Assembly (NCBI GenBank): GCA_029379215.1 | Contig: JAQYWO010000012.1 | Span: 27,084-67,639, forward strand | Length of the DNA stretch: 40,556 bases | Direction of reading: 5' to 3' | Source: Rhizonema sp. PD37 | GTDB taxonomy: Bacteria > Cyanobacteriota > Cyanobacteriia > Cyanobacteriales > Nostocaceae | Shown: positions 8,826 through 17,457 of the stretch, in pieces | Layout of the letters: each line of letters opens with the position of its first letter | How positions within the stretch are numbered: position 1 is the first letter of the stretch | The notes under the pieces: model-generated | Databases searched by the model: none | Seen by the model: only the letters and a program-made list of their open reading frames with translations | Told to the model about the DNA's origin: nothing | Program-made: the position numbers and the translations under genes

Positions 8826-9308
8826 ATGAACAAATTAGTAGCATTGAAAGCCAGGATACAATTCTTATGTGCTTTGGGATTGGCAGCAAGCTCAACCGTC
8901 TGGTTACCGCAACCAACTAAAGCTTTGTGTGCAGCCAGTCCAATGGACGCAACTTGGCAAAATATTGATTCAAATACAAGATCAATTGTAAAGGTTGAGT
9001 ACCGTACAAATTGCAATGATGTAGTTTTGTGTCCGGTAGGTGAGCCATGTTCACAATCTGCTCAAGATGTCGGCAAAATCAGAATTTTTGGTTCTTGTCA
9101 CCCCAGTGCGTGTGACTGGGGATGGACTCCTGTCTACAAAAAATCTCAATGGGTAAAAGGACTGTACAGTCAAGGATTTGCACAAAGGCAGGTTTGGGCT
9201 AAACTCCAAAATAATCAGTTAGTGTTGGTTATTCGCTCCCACTTCACAGACAACAGTGGTCGTGCTGATTACGAGACACGGGAATACTTCCGCAAGCTTG
9301 GTAAATAG
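8826..9308 (+). CDS. Secreted Cys-containing protein of unknown function
   Basis: The 160-residue product begins with a basic N-terminus and a hydrophobic stretch ending in an Ala-rich cleavage zone near TKALCAA (about residue 35), so it is probably exported. The mature part has Cys pairs (TNCNDVVLCPVGEPC) and the string CHPSACDWGW. It ends in an RSHFTDNSGRADYETREYF segment. This CxPxxCDWG plus THFTDNSGR layout recurs in small secreted bacterial proteins of unknown role, as I recall, but I know no function. It is divergent from cmpA, standing alone with about 500 bp after it. AAAAG lies directly before the ATG. Confidence 0.75.
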   Translation: MNKLVALKARIQFLCALGLAASSTVWLPQPTKALCAASPMDATWQNIDSNTRSIVKVEYRTNCNDVVLCPVGEPCSQSAQDVGKIRIFGSCHPSACDWGWTPVYKKSQWVKGLYSQGFAQRQVWAKLQNNQLVLVIRSHFTDNSGRADYETREYFRKLGK

Positions 9309-9444
9309 ACATAACCGACAACAGCATTTGTGACACTTATCAAACAGCACTGAGAAAGTTTTTACCAACAGTAGCTCAATATAAACAGTATGTTTTCTGG
9401 CTAACAACCCTGGTAGAATTTCCCAAAATGTAAGCAGTGGCACA

Positions 9445-9788
9445 ATGCATGGCGGGATACAAGCTTCTCAAGGTGATAATAAGCAGATTTATAATCAACG
9501 AGATATAATAGCTGGCGTAGGCGTAGCCCATAAGTAGATATCGTAATATTAATTTGGGTGACGGTAATTACAATGAGCATATATACTGTGAACTGTTTGG
9601 AACTTTACTTTTTCCAGCAGAAAAAAGCTTCTTAAGTCTCTCCCCATGAACAGGGAGAGGGTTGGAGAGGGGTTGAGCTTTTAACGGTTTACAGTATACA
9701 AAGTAACTACGTACAAGAAAATTACTATACTGGTGGTGAAAAGCAAAGTCTTACTGAAGCTGCTACTGAAATTCAACAGATACTCTGA
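9445..9788 (+). pseudogene. Decayed small gene interrupted by a MITE
   Basis: From the ATG at 9445 the frame reads MHGGIQASQGDNKQIYNQRD, then DIIAG, and soon a stop. Later pieces, GDGNYNE (about 9557-9577) and ENYYTGGEKQSLTEAATEIQQ ending at the TGA at 9786, look like the middle and end of one short protein. They resemble the small cyanobacterial proteins I recall with a GGIQA.QGDN start and an EAA.EIQ.LL helix. A 117-bp element with terminal inverted repeats sits between them. Frameshifts and stops make a product unlikely. Function unknown. Confidence 0.5.
9582..9698. mobile_element. MITE-like element, 117 bp, with 16-bp imperfect terminal inverted repeats
   Basis: The ends TATACTGTGAACTGTT (9582-9597) and AACGGTTTACAGTATA (9683-9698) are inverted copies differing at two positions. 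The interior holds CTCTCCCCATGAACAGGGAG, itself palindromic, and no coding sequence. TA dinucleotides at the borders would suit a TA-targeting family such as IS630/Tc1. It lies inside the decayed gene described at 9445-9788. Confidence 0.55.
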
Positions 9789-9814
9789 TAGTTAGATAAA
9801 TCATATTATTACCT

Positions 9815-10225
9815 ATGCATTGCCAAATCCAACGACAACTAACCATAGCTTTAGAAAACTATCCTGGTCGTTTAGCTGCGGTGAGTAGTGCGATCGCAAA
9901 TCAGAATATCAATATCGAAGCCATATCACTAATTGATTGTATTGAGCAAGGTTTGATTCGCATAGTTGTTAGTGAACCTGTGACATGTAAAAAGTTACTT
10001 GTTTCACAGGGATTTTACGTAATTGAGGCAGAGATCGTTGCTGTTGAAATTACCGATGGTTTAGGTCAATTAGCACGATTAACCCAAGCGATGACAGATG
10101 CGAAAATTAATATTGAATATACTTATGGTAGTTCTGTCCGTTCAGGGGAAAAAATGCACCTCATCCTTAAAGTTTCCGATCTAGATAAAGCATATCAAGT
10201 CATAACTGCAATTAAGGAGAGCTAA
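9815..10225 (+). CDS. Tandem ACT-domain protein
   Basis: The 136-residue cytosolic protein consists of two ACT-type ligand-binding units, about 5-65 and 70-135. The first contains LENYPGRLAAVSSAIANQNI followed by NIEAISL. The second contains TDGLGQLARLTQAMTDAKIN followed by IEYTYG. Stand-alone ACT pairs usually bind amino acids and control a partner enzyme or transcription. The next gene starts 2 bp after this stop with its own AAGGAG inside this gene's 3' end, so the two are translationally coupled and probably act together. No catalytic domain is present. The ligand cannot be predicted. Confidence 0.85.
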   Translation: MHCQIQRQLTIALENYPGRLAAVSSAIANQNINIEAISLIDCIEQGLIRIVVSEPVTCKKLLVSQGFYVIEAEIVAVEITDGLGQLARLTQAMTDAKINIEYTYGSSVRSGEKMHLILKVSDLDKAYQVITAIKES

Positions 10226-10227
10226 CA

Positions 10228-11385
10228 GTGGTTTCCCTAATCAAGGATAGTGTGGGAATCCTACCTGCAGGCGCACTAGGGGTAAGTTTTTTTTATCATC
10301 TCACTAACCAACTTACACAAGTAGATGATCAGATTTATTTTCTTGAAAGAAGAAATTCTGGTAGTTCCCAGTTTTTGAAAACAAGCGGAGAAATTGTGAT
10401 CGCCAATAAGGAAACTATCAACTATTTACCTACTACTAAAATCCTTAAACCCGATCTTCTTAGCTGCTATCAGTTAGGTTTTCTTCCAGAAATAGTCATT
10501 ATCTGTCCCAATCCTGACCAACTTTTAAGCGTCATTACCACTACTGTCGAATTACTCATCCTCATATCCGAACAAGGAGAACTATTACAACCAGAAATAC
10601 CCTTTCCCTATCTTATTTTATCTTCTAACGGCATCTACTTTCAACGTTTTCGACAAATATTCATTGAAAAAATCGAAGAAGCGACTTTATTTGGTCGTTT
10701 ACCCGATCTTTGGCCCGATATTATGCCTCGAATCGTCTCCCGATTTTTACGAGGAGTAACAATTCAAACTGGTGTACGGGAAGGTAGCAAGGGTGATACA
10801 ATTTACCGACCAGGACCAAGAGGACGTACCCAAATCACTGGAGGAGACTTGATCTCACGAGAACGTTGTTGTGAAATTTTATCGGCAAAAGGAGCATGGT
10901 TTGAACTTGCTCCCAATGTTTCTCCCACCCGTATAGAATTTGATAAAGCCTTGGTTAACCTCAGCGCAAATTTGCTAGGGCAATTAATGTCAATCGATGC
11001 TCAAGGTAACTTCAAGGTTTTAACAATTGGTGATATATTAGCAAATTCTCATCAACCTGAAATCCGCGAGTTAGCTTCCCATGTATTTAAAGTCGGACAA
11101 ATGATTAAGGTTTACGGAAAAGATGAAAATTTTGAGGTAATTCTCGATCAATTGATGGAAACCTCTCATGTTCATGCATCTCATATTCCCTCTAGCATAC
11201 AATGGGTAGATACTAAAATACGGCAGGGAACCTTAGAGCCGGAAATGACACCTACAGAAGCTTGGCTGATAGAACCATTGATTCGCTATGCAAAAGCATC
11301 TGAACTTGAAGATACTGTTAACTATTTTGAAAGCTTAAAAAATCAACTAATAGAGAAACTGACCCTCGCAACAATCCGAAATTGA
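10228..11385 (+). CDS. Ketopantoate-reductase-like (PanE/ApbA superfamily) protein, substrate unknown
   Basis: The GTG start at 10228 lies seven bases after AAGGAG and two bases after the ACT gene's stop. The 385-residue product opens with GILPAGALGVSF, resembling the GxGALG dinucleotide-binding turn of 2-dehydropantoate reductases. The C-terminal half has RIEFDKALVNLSANLLGQL, placing a Lys and Asn as in PanE, and SSIQWVDTKIRQGTLEPEMT, resembling the PanE SSMLQD...G..TEID stretch. It is longer than PanE (about 300) and carries extra segments around 185-215. I infer an NAD(P)-dependent reductase or a derived regulator controlled by the coupled ACT protein. This is fold-level recognition only. 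Confidence 0.6.
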   Translation: MVSLIKDSVGILPAGALGVSFFYHLTNQLTQVDDQIYFLERRNSGSSQFLKTSGEIVIANKETINYLPTTKILKPDLLSCYQLGFLPEIVIICPNPDQLLSVITTTVELLILISEQGELLQPEIPFPYLILSSNGIYFQRFRQIFIEKIEEATLFGRLPDLWPDIMPRIVSRFLRGVTIQTGVREGSKGDTIYRPGPRGRTQITGGDLISRERCCEILSAKGAWFELAPNVSPTRIEFDKALVNLSANLLGQLMSIDAQGNFKVLTIGDILANSHQPEIRELASHVFKVGQMIKVYGKDENFEVILDQLMETSHVHASHIPSSIQWVDTKIRQGTLEPEMTPTEAWLIEPLIRYAKASELEDTVNYFESLKNQLIEKLTLATIRN

Positions 11386-11671
11386 CATTGACTAAAGCAG
11401 CGCAAGTGACAATGACTTCTTCTAGCTCATGGATGTATATAACGTAGATTTCATCTTCTACAAGCTGTCGAGGTTAACCAGCCAGGAAACGTTAACAGTA
11501 AAATATAATTAATATCACATCCTTCCCCGCAAGCTAGGGTGACGAAACCAAGTGTTAGGTGGATTTTCAAGAGTTGTGTGTACACTGTAGGCAAGCAGGG
11601 AGGAGAGCAAAAAGCGTCAGCCATAAGCGGGAAGGGGTTTTTTCCGCATGGTTGTGCTAATAGACATGATA
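11386..11671. other. Convergent spacer between the PanE-like gene and cupS
   Basis: This spacer separates two convergent genes and contains no recognisable ORF. A GGGAAGGGGTTTTTTCCGC stretch (about 11628-11646) may help end one of the transcripts. I see no clear mobile element. Confidence 0.4.
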
Positions 11672-12073
11672 TTAGCCCATCAGAAGCACTGTATCAATCA
11701 CATGGATGACACCGTTATCGGCTTCAATATCTGGTGCTATGACTGTGGCATTTTTGACTTCAAATCCATGTGTGGTATCAATCCTCAGTTCAGATCCTTC
11801 AACAGAAGTTAAGCAATTGAGTTTGGCAATATCAGCTGCCATGAACTTGCCAGGAACGACATGATACGTTAATATTCTCGCTAATTGTGGAATATTCTGT
11901 ACTAAGGTTGTTATGGTTCCTGCTGGCAATTTAGCAAATGCATCATCGTTTGGTGCAAAGACAGTGAAAGGGCCAGGGGTTTTAAGCGTGTCTACTAAAC
12001 CAGCAGCTTGAACAGCTACGACTAAGGTTTGGAAAGAACCTGCGCTTACTGCAATATCAACAATGTCAGCCAT
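11672..12073 (-). CDS. cupS: CupS, fasciclin-fold subunit of the low-CO2-inducible CO2-uptake NDH-1MS complex
   Basis: The open frame runs up to 12247, but the family start is the internal ATG at 12073 ([20 protein letters not shown]), giving 133 residues. The upstream codons fall in a dispersed repeat and look non-coding. The protein is one fasciclin (FAS1) domain: [36 protein letters not shown] and [12 protein letters not shown] are the conserved H1, central and H2-like regions. CupS is the small hydrophilic partner of CupA in NDH-1MS. It is the last gene of ndhF3-ndhD3-cupA-cupS. No good Shine-Dalgarno is seen, and a 176-bp spacer separates it from cupA. Confidence 0.88.
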   Translation of the reverse strand: MADIVDIAVSAGSFQTLVVAVQAAGLVDTLKTPGPFTVFAPNDDAFAKLPAGTITTLVQNIPQLARILTYHVVPGKFMAADIAKLNCLTSVEGSELRIDTTHGFEVKNATVIAPDIEADNGVIHVIDTVLLMG

Positions 12074-12136
12074 GTGTTTCACTTGAGGTACATGATAGAA
12101 CATATGGCAATGCGTGGAGTCGTGAAAATTATTTTT

Positions 12137-12185
12137 GGAATGAACCGCCAAGACACCAAGAACGCCAAGAAAGGAAAGAGAGGAT
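12137..12185 (+). repeat. Dispersed CCAAGRACGCCAAG-type repeat between cupA and cupS
   Basis: AACCGCCAAGACACCAAGAA and the following CGCCAAGAAAGGAAAGAGAG form a purine-rich element. It recurs at about 31768-31803 and, in reverse complement, at 3583-3602. Its placement creates the long cupA-cupS gap and produces the artefactual upstream extension of the cupS frame. Confidence 0.7.
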
Positions 12186-12249
12186 GTGCGGATTGCTATA
12201 CGAGGAGCGAAGACAGGGGTGATGATTTTGCCCCTTGCTCCTGACATCG

Positions 12250-13545
12250 CTACCTGTAATTCTGTGATTGAACATCTCGTAGACGGGCTTCAGGACGGTT
12301 AAATCTGTCTATCTGAGATTCAAAGAAAGCCCGATTTGCTTGGAGGTGTTTTGGATTAGGATCGTCTAAGGGATAGAGAAGTGCAGTCCGCAATGCTTGA
12401 ATTACTGCAGAAGTAACAACGTACATTGAGCGTTGGAAACTGATACCTAGTTGGATCAGCATGTCATCTTCGCCACGGCAATGTTGCTGATAGTAATCTA
12501 CGAGATACTTTGGTAAAAAGTGGAGCATGTCTTGCATCAGTAATGTTGGTGGAATACCAGCTGTACCTACTGGAAAGACATCAGCGTAAAGAATTCCGTA
12601 GTGGAAGTCTTTTTGATCGTTGGGAACTTGCTTAGCCTGAGCATTGTAAGATTTTGTTCCCCGAAACGGAGCAGTTCGATAGAAAACAGCTTCTACGTAA
12701 GGTAATGCTGCTTCGTACAACCACATGAAACCACAAGATTTTGGAACAATTTCGTAGACTTCTCCTCGAATGTGGACGTGATGATAGATCGGACGCCCTG
12801 CAATTGCGAAGATGCCGTTCACGATAAAGTTCATTGCTTCAGGGACGCTTTTGATTTCTCCTGCGTCATAACGATCGCTCATTTCAAAGAAAACCGGAGC
12901 CATCACTTCCCAGAACAATCCCAAATTACTGTAGTAAGATAATTGCCTTACTTGTTCAATAAACATTTCTGGGAACAGCTTATAAAGTCCCAACATCATG
13001 GGATTACCTTGAAAGTAAGCTTTTATCGCCCTATCTGCGTTTGCCCTATATTCGTCAGTATCTAAATAAGGGTCGAATTTTCCACCCATTTTTCTATGCC
13101 AAAGCATAGCTCGCATACAGGCTTCAGCAAACTCCATATTGATTCTGTCATGCCACAAGTGGTGCATGAGCTTGGGCATTTTGAAAGTTTCACCTTTTTC
13201 CATAAATGCTAAGAGTTCGGCATGGGCAGTAGCTTCTCCACGCCAAATTCGTAAATCCGCATCGTCTCCTGCGTAGTGGTTGTGAAGATCTAAATACTCT
13301 TTAGGCAAGAAATATTTAAAAAAGGCAAATGGGTTTAAAAAGACACGTTCAGCAATGTATAGGAGGTCACGCCAGTAGAAATCCATCGGTACGGCATAAG
13401 CTTTGTAAAGGCCGATAATTTGCATCAAATTCTCTGGAGTATCCGGTAGCATTGCACCCCCCGCTTCTAAACGATGAATGACTGGAGCAAATTCATGAGT
13501 AGAAGGAGGTAATTTATCAGATATTGTTTCTAAAAACTGTATCAT
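12250..13545 (-). CDS. cupA: CupA (ChpY), CO2-hydration subunit of NDH-1MS
   Basis: The 431-residue protein matches the cyanobacterial CupA/ChpY family over its full length. It starts [20 protein letters not shown] and includes [20 protein letters not shown], the His-rich [20 protein letters not shown] and [20 protein letters not shown]. CupA converts CO2 to bicarbonate at the NDH-1MS complex using redox energy. The conserved His and Cys residues are candidate metal ligands. The gene follows ndhD3 by about 190 bp and precedes cupS, the classical order. CupB is the constitutive paralogue, but the ndhF3/ndhD3/cupS context points to CupA. Confidence 0.93.
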   Translation of the reverse strand: MIQFLETISDKLPPSTHEFAPVIHRLEAGGAMLPDTPENLMQIIGLYKAYAVPMDFYWRDLLYIAERVFLNPFAFFKYFLPKEYLDLHNHYAGDDADLRIWRGEATAHAELLAFMEKGETFKMPKLMHHLWHDRINMEFAEACMRAMLWHRKMGGKFDPYLDTDEYRANADRAIKAYFQGNPMMLGLYKLFPEMFIEQVRQLSYYSNLGLFWEVMAPVFFEMSDRYDAGEIKSVPEAMNFIVNGIFAIAGRPIYHHVHIRGEVYEIVPKSCGFMWLYEAALPYVEAVFYRTAPFRGTKSYNAQAKQVPNDQKDFHYGILYADVFPVGTAGIPPTLLMQDMLHFLPKYLVDYYQQHCRGEDDMLIQLGISFQRSMYVVTSAVIQALRTALLYPLDDPNPKHLQANRAFFESQIDRFNRPEARLRDVQSQNYR

Positions 13546-13734
13546 CTTTGTTATGTATTTGTAATGTTCACAGGTAATTTCTGCTTGGTCTTTTTAAGTC
13601 AGTCTATGATTGTTTAACTAAAATTTTTAGTTATTCGCTTGTTTATAAAAATCCTAAAGTCAGTCATGTTTTACTAATGACTTTTAATGAAGAATTTCTA
13701 ACAATTAACGCCTTACAACCAACAATTAACCAAC

Positions 13735-15240
13735 TTATTTGTTGAGGACTGCGACTTGAGGAGTGATAGCTTTCTCTATTGGAGGAATTGCAGCAACCAT
13801 TACTGTTGTGGTTGGTTCACTCCAACATACTAACCAGGTAGGTTGTACTCCTAAGAAGAAGATTAAAACAGCCAATAGGAGAGCTGGTATTTTTTCTGAC
13901 CACAAGACTTTGGGATAATACGCCAATTGGTTATCAAGTCTGCCAAAACAGGTGCGATTTAGCAGGATAACGAAGTAAACTGCTGTTAAACCACTAGCTA
14001 CGACACATAACAGTGTAGGTATGGGAAAAGTGGAGAAACTGCCTTGAAAGACAATAAATTCAGCGATAAATCCAATCATCCCAGGAATACCAGCGCTAGC
14101 CATACCACCTATAACTAGCAGGGCACTTATTAAAGGCAAACCGCGTACAGGACTCATCAAGCCATTAAGTTTATCCAAATCGCGGGTGCCAACTTTGCTT
14201 TCTACAACTCCAAGCAAAAGGAAGAGGATGGCTAGGATAATGCCATGACTAAACATTTGAGAAACTGCGCCAACGAGTGCTAAGGAAGTGCTAGCTGCTG
14301 CAGCTACCAATATATAACCCATATGACCGATGGAACTGTATGCCACCATGCGCTTGATATCTTTTTGAGCGATCGCAATCACAGCACCATAAATCGCACT
14401 GACTGCTCCCCAAATTGCTAAGCTGGGTGCCAAAATACTCCAAGCTTGAGGAAACATTCCCATCCCAAACCTCAAAAGGCCATAGGTTCCTAACTTTGCC
14501 AGCACTCCACCAAGAAGAATGGCAATAGGCGCTGAAGCTTCGACGTAAGCGTCCGGTAACCAGGTATGAAAAGGAATTAAGGGAATTTTGATACCAAAGC
14601 CTACCACGATTCCTATAAGTAAGATGATTTGCAGTGTTATTGGTAAGGTTTGGGTTGGGAGTGCATCATAATTGAAGTTAGTCGAACCCGTGAGCCACAC
14701 CATGCCGAAGAATGCAGCTAGAATCAAAGCTCCCGAAACAGCAGTATAGAGTAGAAATTTGATACCAGCATAGGCTCTTTTTTCACCTCCCCAAATCGAA
14801 ATCAGCAGATAGAAAGGTATTAATTCTAATTCGTAGAACAAGAAGAACAATAGTAAGTTTTCTGTCAAAAATGCTCCGGCAACACCACCACTTACTAATA
14901 AGACGAGGGAGTAGAAAAGCCGGGGGCGTTCAGTTTGTTTATTACTACTATAAATAGCAATCCAAGTTAAGAGACTATTTAATAGCAGCATCAACACCGA
15001 GAGACCATCAACCCCTAATTTATAGCTCAACCCGAGAGTTTCATTCCAAGGTAAATATTCTTGTAACTGCATTCCCGGATTACTGATATCAAATTTCAGT
15101 AAGATGAAAAGATTCCAGATGACAACTAGCCCAGTAACGATAAGTGATACTAAGCGAGTACGGTTTGTGAAGATAGCACTCGGCCAGAAACCAATGACAG
15201 CCGCCCCTAAAATCGGCAGCCAAATTAAGATACTAAGCAT
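13735..15240 (-). CDS. ndhD3: NAD(P)H dehydrogenase subunit NdhD3
   Basis: The 501-residue polytopic membrane protein belongs to the Mrp-antiporter-like NuoM/NdhD family, with about fourteen hydrophobic segments. Conserved markers include GVDGLSVLMLLLNSLLTW, FFLFYELELIPFYLLISIWG, PFHTWLPDAYVEASAPIAIL and AQKDIKRMVAYSSIGHMGYI, which carry the proton-channel Glu and Lys residues. With NdhF3 and CupA/S it forms the high-affinity, low-CO2-inducible NDH-1MS complex of the thylakoid membrane. NdhD4 is the constitutive counterpart. The gene starts 87 bp after the ndhF3 stop. Confidence 0.92.
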   Translation of the reverse strand: MLSILIWLPILGAAVIGFWPSAIFTNRTRLVSLIVTGLVVIWNLFILLKFDISNPGMQLQEYLPWNETLGLSYKLGVDGLSVLMLLLNSLLTWIAIYSSNKQTERPRLFYSLVLLVSGGVAGAFLTENLLLFFLFYELELIPFYLLISIWGGEKRAYAGIKFLLYTAVSGALILAAFFGMVWLTGSTNFNYDALPTQTLPITLQIILLIGIVVGFGIKIPLIPFHTWLPDAYVEASAPIAILLGGVLAKLGTYGLLRFGMGMFPQAWSILAPSLAIWGAVSAIYGAVIAIAQKDIKRMVAYSSIGHMGYILVAAAASTSLALVGAVSQMFSHGIILAILFLLLGVVESKVGTRDLDKLNGLMSPVRGLPLISALLVIGGMASAGIPGMIGFIAEFIVFQGSFSTFPIPTLLCVVASGLTAVYFVILLNRTCFGRLDNQLAYYPKVLWSEKIPALLLAVLIFFLGVQPTWLVCWSEPTTTVMVAAIPPIEKAITPQVAVLNK

Positions 15241-15327
15241 AGAGCAATTGACTCCAAAATAAAACTTGTTATGGTAAAGCTGACAGTTACTCCCGATCCA
15301 CTGTTATTTTTTTAGTGATGATCAGAA

Positions 15328-17190
15328 CTAAAACACTAAATTTAAGAATTTTTCTCCCCAATATTGCCAGGTGATAGTTATTCCTAAAAGACTTATTCCA
15401 AGTAGCACAGTGAGTGCATAAAACTGAGTTTGTCCGGAGTTACTATACTTAAGACTCTCCCCACTACCAATGGAAGCCAAGCCAATCATATTGACAATGC
15501 CATCAATGACTAGGCGATCAATTGTGTCGGCAAGTTTAGAGATGAAGTCAACACTTAAAACTATGCTCAGCCGATATAGTTGGGGAGTATAAAAGTCATT
15601 GGCAAGCAAGTTTTGCAAAGCTTTTATGGGGAAGCGAACAGGTTTGGGAATAAAATCACCAAGATAAATTACGGCACTAATACTGCAACCGAAAATACTT
15701 GACCACATCAGTAAAAGTGCGACATCTTTATTGAGGTTTGCCCAACTGGGTAGCAGTGATAAGCTCTGTAGCACTAACGGTAAATGAAGAGTAAAGCCGA
15801 GCAAAATAATCATGGGTAGAGCCATTTGCCAACTCACTTCAGGCGATCGCTCGCTCATTTGCTTGGATTTACCACCAAAAATTGAACTAAACTCTCTGGT
15901 TAAGCTGAAAGCTGTCAAAGTGTTAACTGCAATGACGACGGACACCAGCATCGGTTGCTTTTCCCACAGTCTTGAAGCCAATTCCAGTAATGCCCAAAAG
16001 CTACCCAACGGTGGAAAAGCAATTAGTCCTAGAGTTCCGACTATATAAGCTAATGCCGATACTGGACGACGCGACCAAAGTCCACCTAGCTGAGTAACGT
16101 CTTGAGTGATACTGTTCCACACAATTGCACCTGTACTCATCACTAATAGTGCTGATGCTATAGCATGAGTGAGTACTAATAAAAGTGCAGCTTCGTCTTG
16201 CTGCGTTCCTACAGCAATGAATACTAAACCCATGTAGGCACTAACGGAATATGATAAGCAGCGTTTGATGTCAATTTGGGCGATCGCGATTAAGGAAGCA
16301 CCAACTGCTGTTATAACACCAATAACTACCATTGCAGTAGAAACTATCGGTGATAAACTAAGTACAGGTTGAAGCTTAATAAGTACCCAAGCACCAGTTG
16401 CTACTACCACCGAATTCCGCAAGATAGTGCTGGGAACAGGTCCTTCCATCGCTTCATCTAACCATAGATGTAGCGGGAACTGGGCACACTTGCCCATCGG
16501 ACCAGCAATTAATAATAAACCTACTACTGCAGCTATTTTCGGATCTAAGTTAGCTGTTTGTGCCCACTCGGCGAGTTCGGAATAGTTCCACGTTCCGGCT
16601 AAGGGCCACAAAGCGAGCACGCCTATCAATAGCAGCAAGTCTCCCACCCGCTTTGTTAAAAATGCATCGCGTGCCCCCGTAACAACTAATGGCTGAGAAA
16701 ACCACAAACCCACGAGCAAATAAGTCCCTAAGGTCAGGATTTCTAAAATTAGGTAGCTAAAAAACAAAGAATTACATAAAGCTAGACTACACATCCCGGC
16801 CTCAAATAGCCCTAACAAGGAGTAGAAGCGTGCCCAACCCCAGTCCATTTCCATGTATCCTACCGCGTAAATCTGCGCTAGCAAATTTAACCCTGTGACT
16901 AAGACCATAGCAGCGACGCTCACGGAGGAAATGTCTAAATCCAAAGTGAGATTTAAGCCAGCTGTACTTAACCAACTGAAAGACATCTGTTGCGACGGTG
17001 CATGCCAAGAGAGGAAAAGAGCTATCAAACTATGAGTGAAAGCCAAGCAAGTCATCAACAAGTTTACGTAACCTGCAGGTCTTGGTCCAGTGCGACGAAT
17101 CACTGTTGGTGACCAAGGTAAAGCGGCAAGTGCACCAATTAAGGCATAGCAAGGCACTAACCAGATACTCTGAAGAAAGAGCTGGTTCAT
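15328..17190 (-). CDS. ndhF3: NAD(P)H dehydrogenase subunit NdhF3
   Basis: The 620-residue membrane protein is of the NuoL/NdhF family. YAVGYMEMDWGWARFYSLLG, the TKRVGDLLLLIGVL helix, GPMGKCAQFPLHLWLDEAME and IAIAQIDIKRCLSYSVSAYM are the hallmark proton-channel segments. It is the distal pumping subunit of NDH-1MS and first gene of the ndhF3-ndhD3-cupA-cupS operon. A GAGAGG sequence precedes the ATG at 17190. The LysR-type operator at 17384-17432 lies about 240 bp upstream, and the LysR gene is divergent. NdhF4 is the constitutive paralogue. Confidence 0.92.
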   Translation of the reverse strand: MNQLFLQSIWLVPCYALIGALAALPWSPTVIRRTGPRPAGYVNLLMTCLAFTHSLIALFLSWHAPSQQMSFSWLSTAGLNLTLDLDISSVSVAAMVLVTGLNLLAQIYAVGYMEMDWGWARFYSLLGLFEAGMCSLALCNSLFFSYLILEILTLGTYLLVGLWFSQPLVVTGARDAFLTKRVGDLLLLIGVLALWPLAGTWNYSELAEWAQTANLDPKIAAVVGLLLIAGPMGKCAQFPLHLWLDEAMEGPVPSTILRNSVVVATGAWVLIKLQPVLSLSPIVSTAMVVIGVITAVGASLIAIAQIDIKRCLSYSVSAYMGLVFIAVGTQQDEAALLLVLTHAIASALLVMSTGAIVWNSITQDVTQLGGLWSRRPVSALAYIVGTLGLIAFPPLGSFWALLELASRLWEKQPMLVSVVIAVNTLTAFSLTREFSSIFGGKSKQMSERSPEVSWQMALPMIILLGFTLHLPLVLQSLSLLPSWANLNKDVALLLMWSSIFGCSISAVIYLGDFIPKPVRFPIKALQNLLANDFYTPQLYRLSIVLSVDFISKLADTIDRLVIDGIVNMIGLASIGSGESLKYSNSGQTQFYALTVLLGISLLGITITWQYWGEKFLNLVF

Positions 17191-17301
17191 TCGGATAACC
17201 TCTCAAATTTTAAGCAGATTAAAACTGTCAAGAACAACTACAAATTTATCCCTAGCTCAATTTTGGCTAAAGTTGGGCAATGTCCTCAACTATTAAATAA
17301 C

Positions 17302-17328
17302 TCCCAGTTATGACTGGGAACTTTTTTT
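17302..17328 (+). terminator. Hairpin plus T-run in the ndhF3-LysR intergenic region
   Basis: TCCCAGT-TATG-ACTGGGA (17302-17319) is a perfect 7-bp stem with a 4-base loop, followed by AC and seven Ts. As drawn it is a rho-independent terminator for rightward transcription, yet no rightward gene precedes it. For leftward ndhF3 transcripts it would be a hairpin in the leader. It could insulate the LysR promoter from antisense transcription or serve as a leader structure. Confidence 0.6.
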
Positions 17329-17383
17329 ATGGCAGTTTTTAGTAGCCTGTTTTGCCATTGAACTGATAGTACACTTAAATGTA

Positions 17384-17432
17384 TATAGTTAAAAACAATA
17401 AATATTTATTATTCTTATAGAAATCTTCTATA
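17384..17432 (-). promoter_or_regulatory. Putative LysR-type operator of the ndhF3 operon and its divergent regulator
   Basis: The perfect dyad TATAGAA-ATC-TTCTATA (17416-17432) fits T-N11-A, and a second TATAG lies at 17384-17388, exactly 32 bp away. The arrangement and orientation are the same as at cmpA and the flavodiiron gene. The dyad ends 25 bp before the GTG of the LysR gene, so the same protein could activate ndhF3 and repress or tune itself. Confidence 0.7.
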
Positions 17433-17457
17433 GTTGTGACTTTAAGGTGAATGTATA

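Noticed and set aside
12074..12247. N-terminal extension of cupS to 12247
   Set aside because: The extra 58 codons fall in a dispersed repeat and have no fasciclin or signal features.
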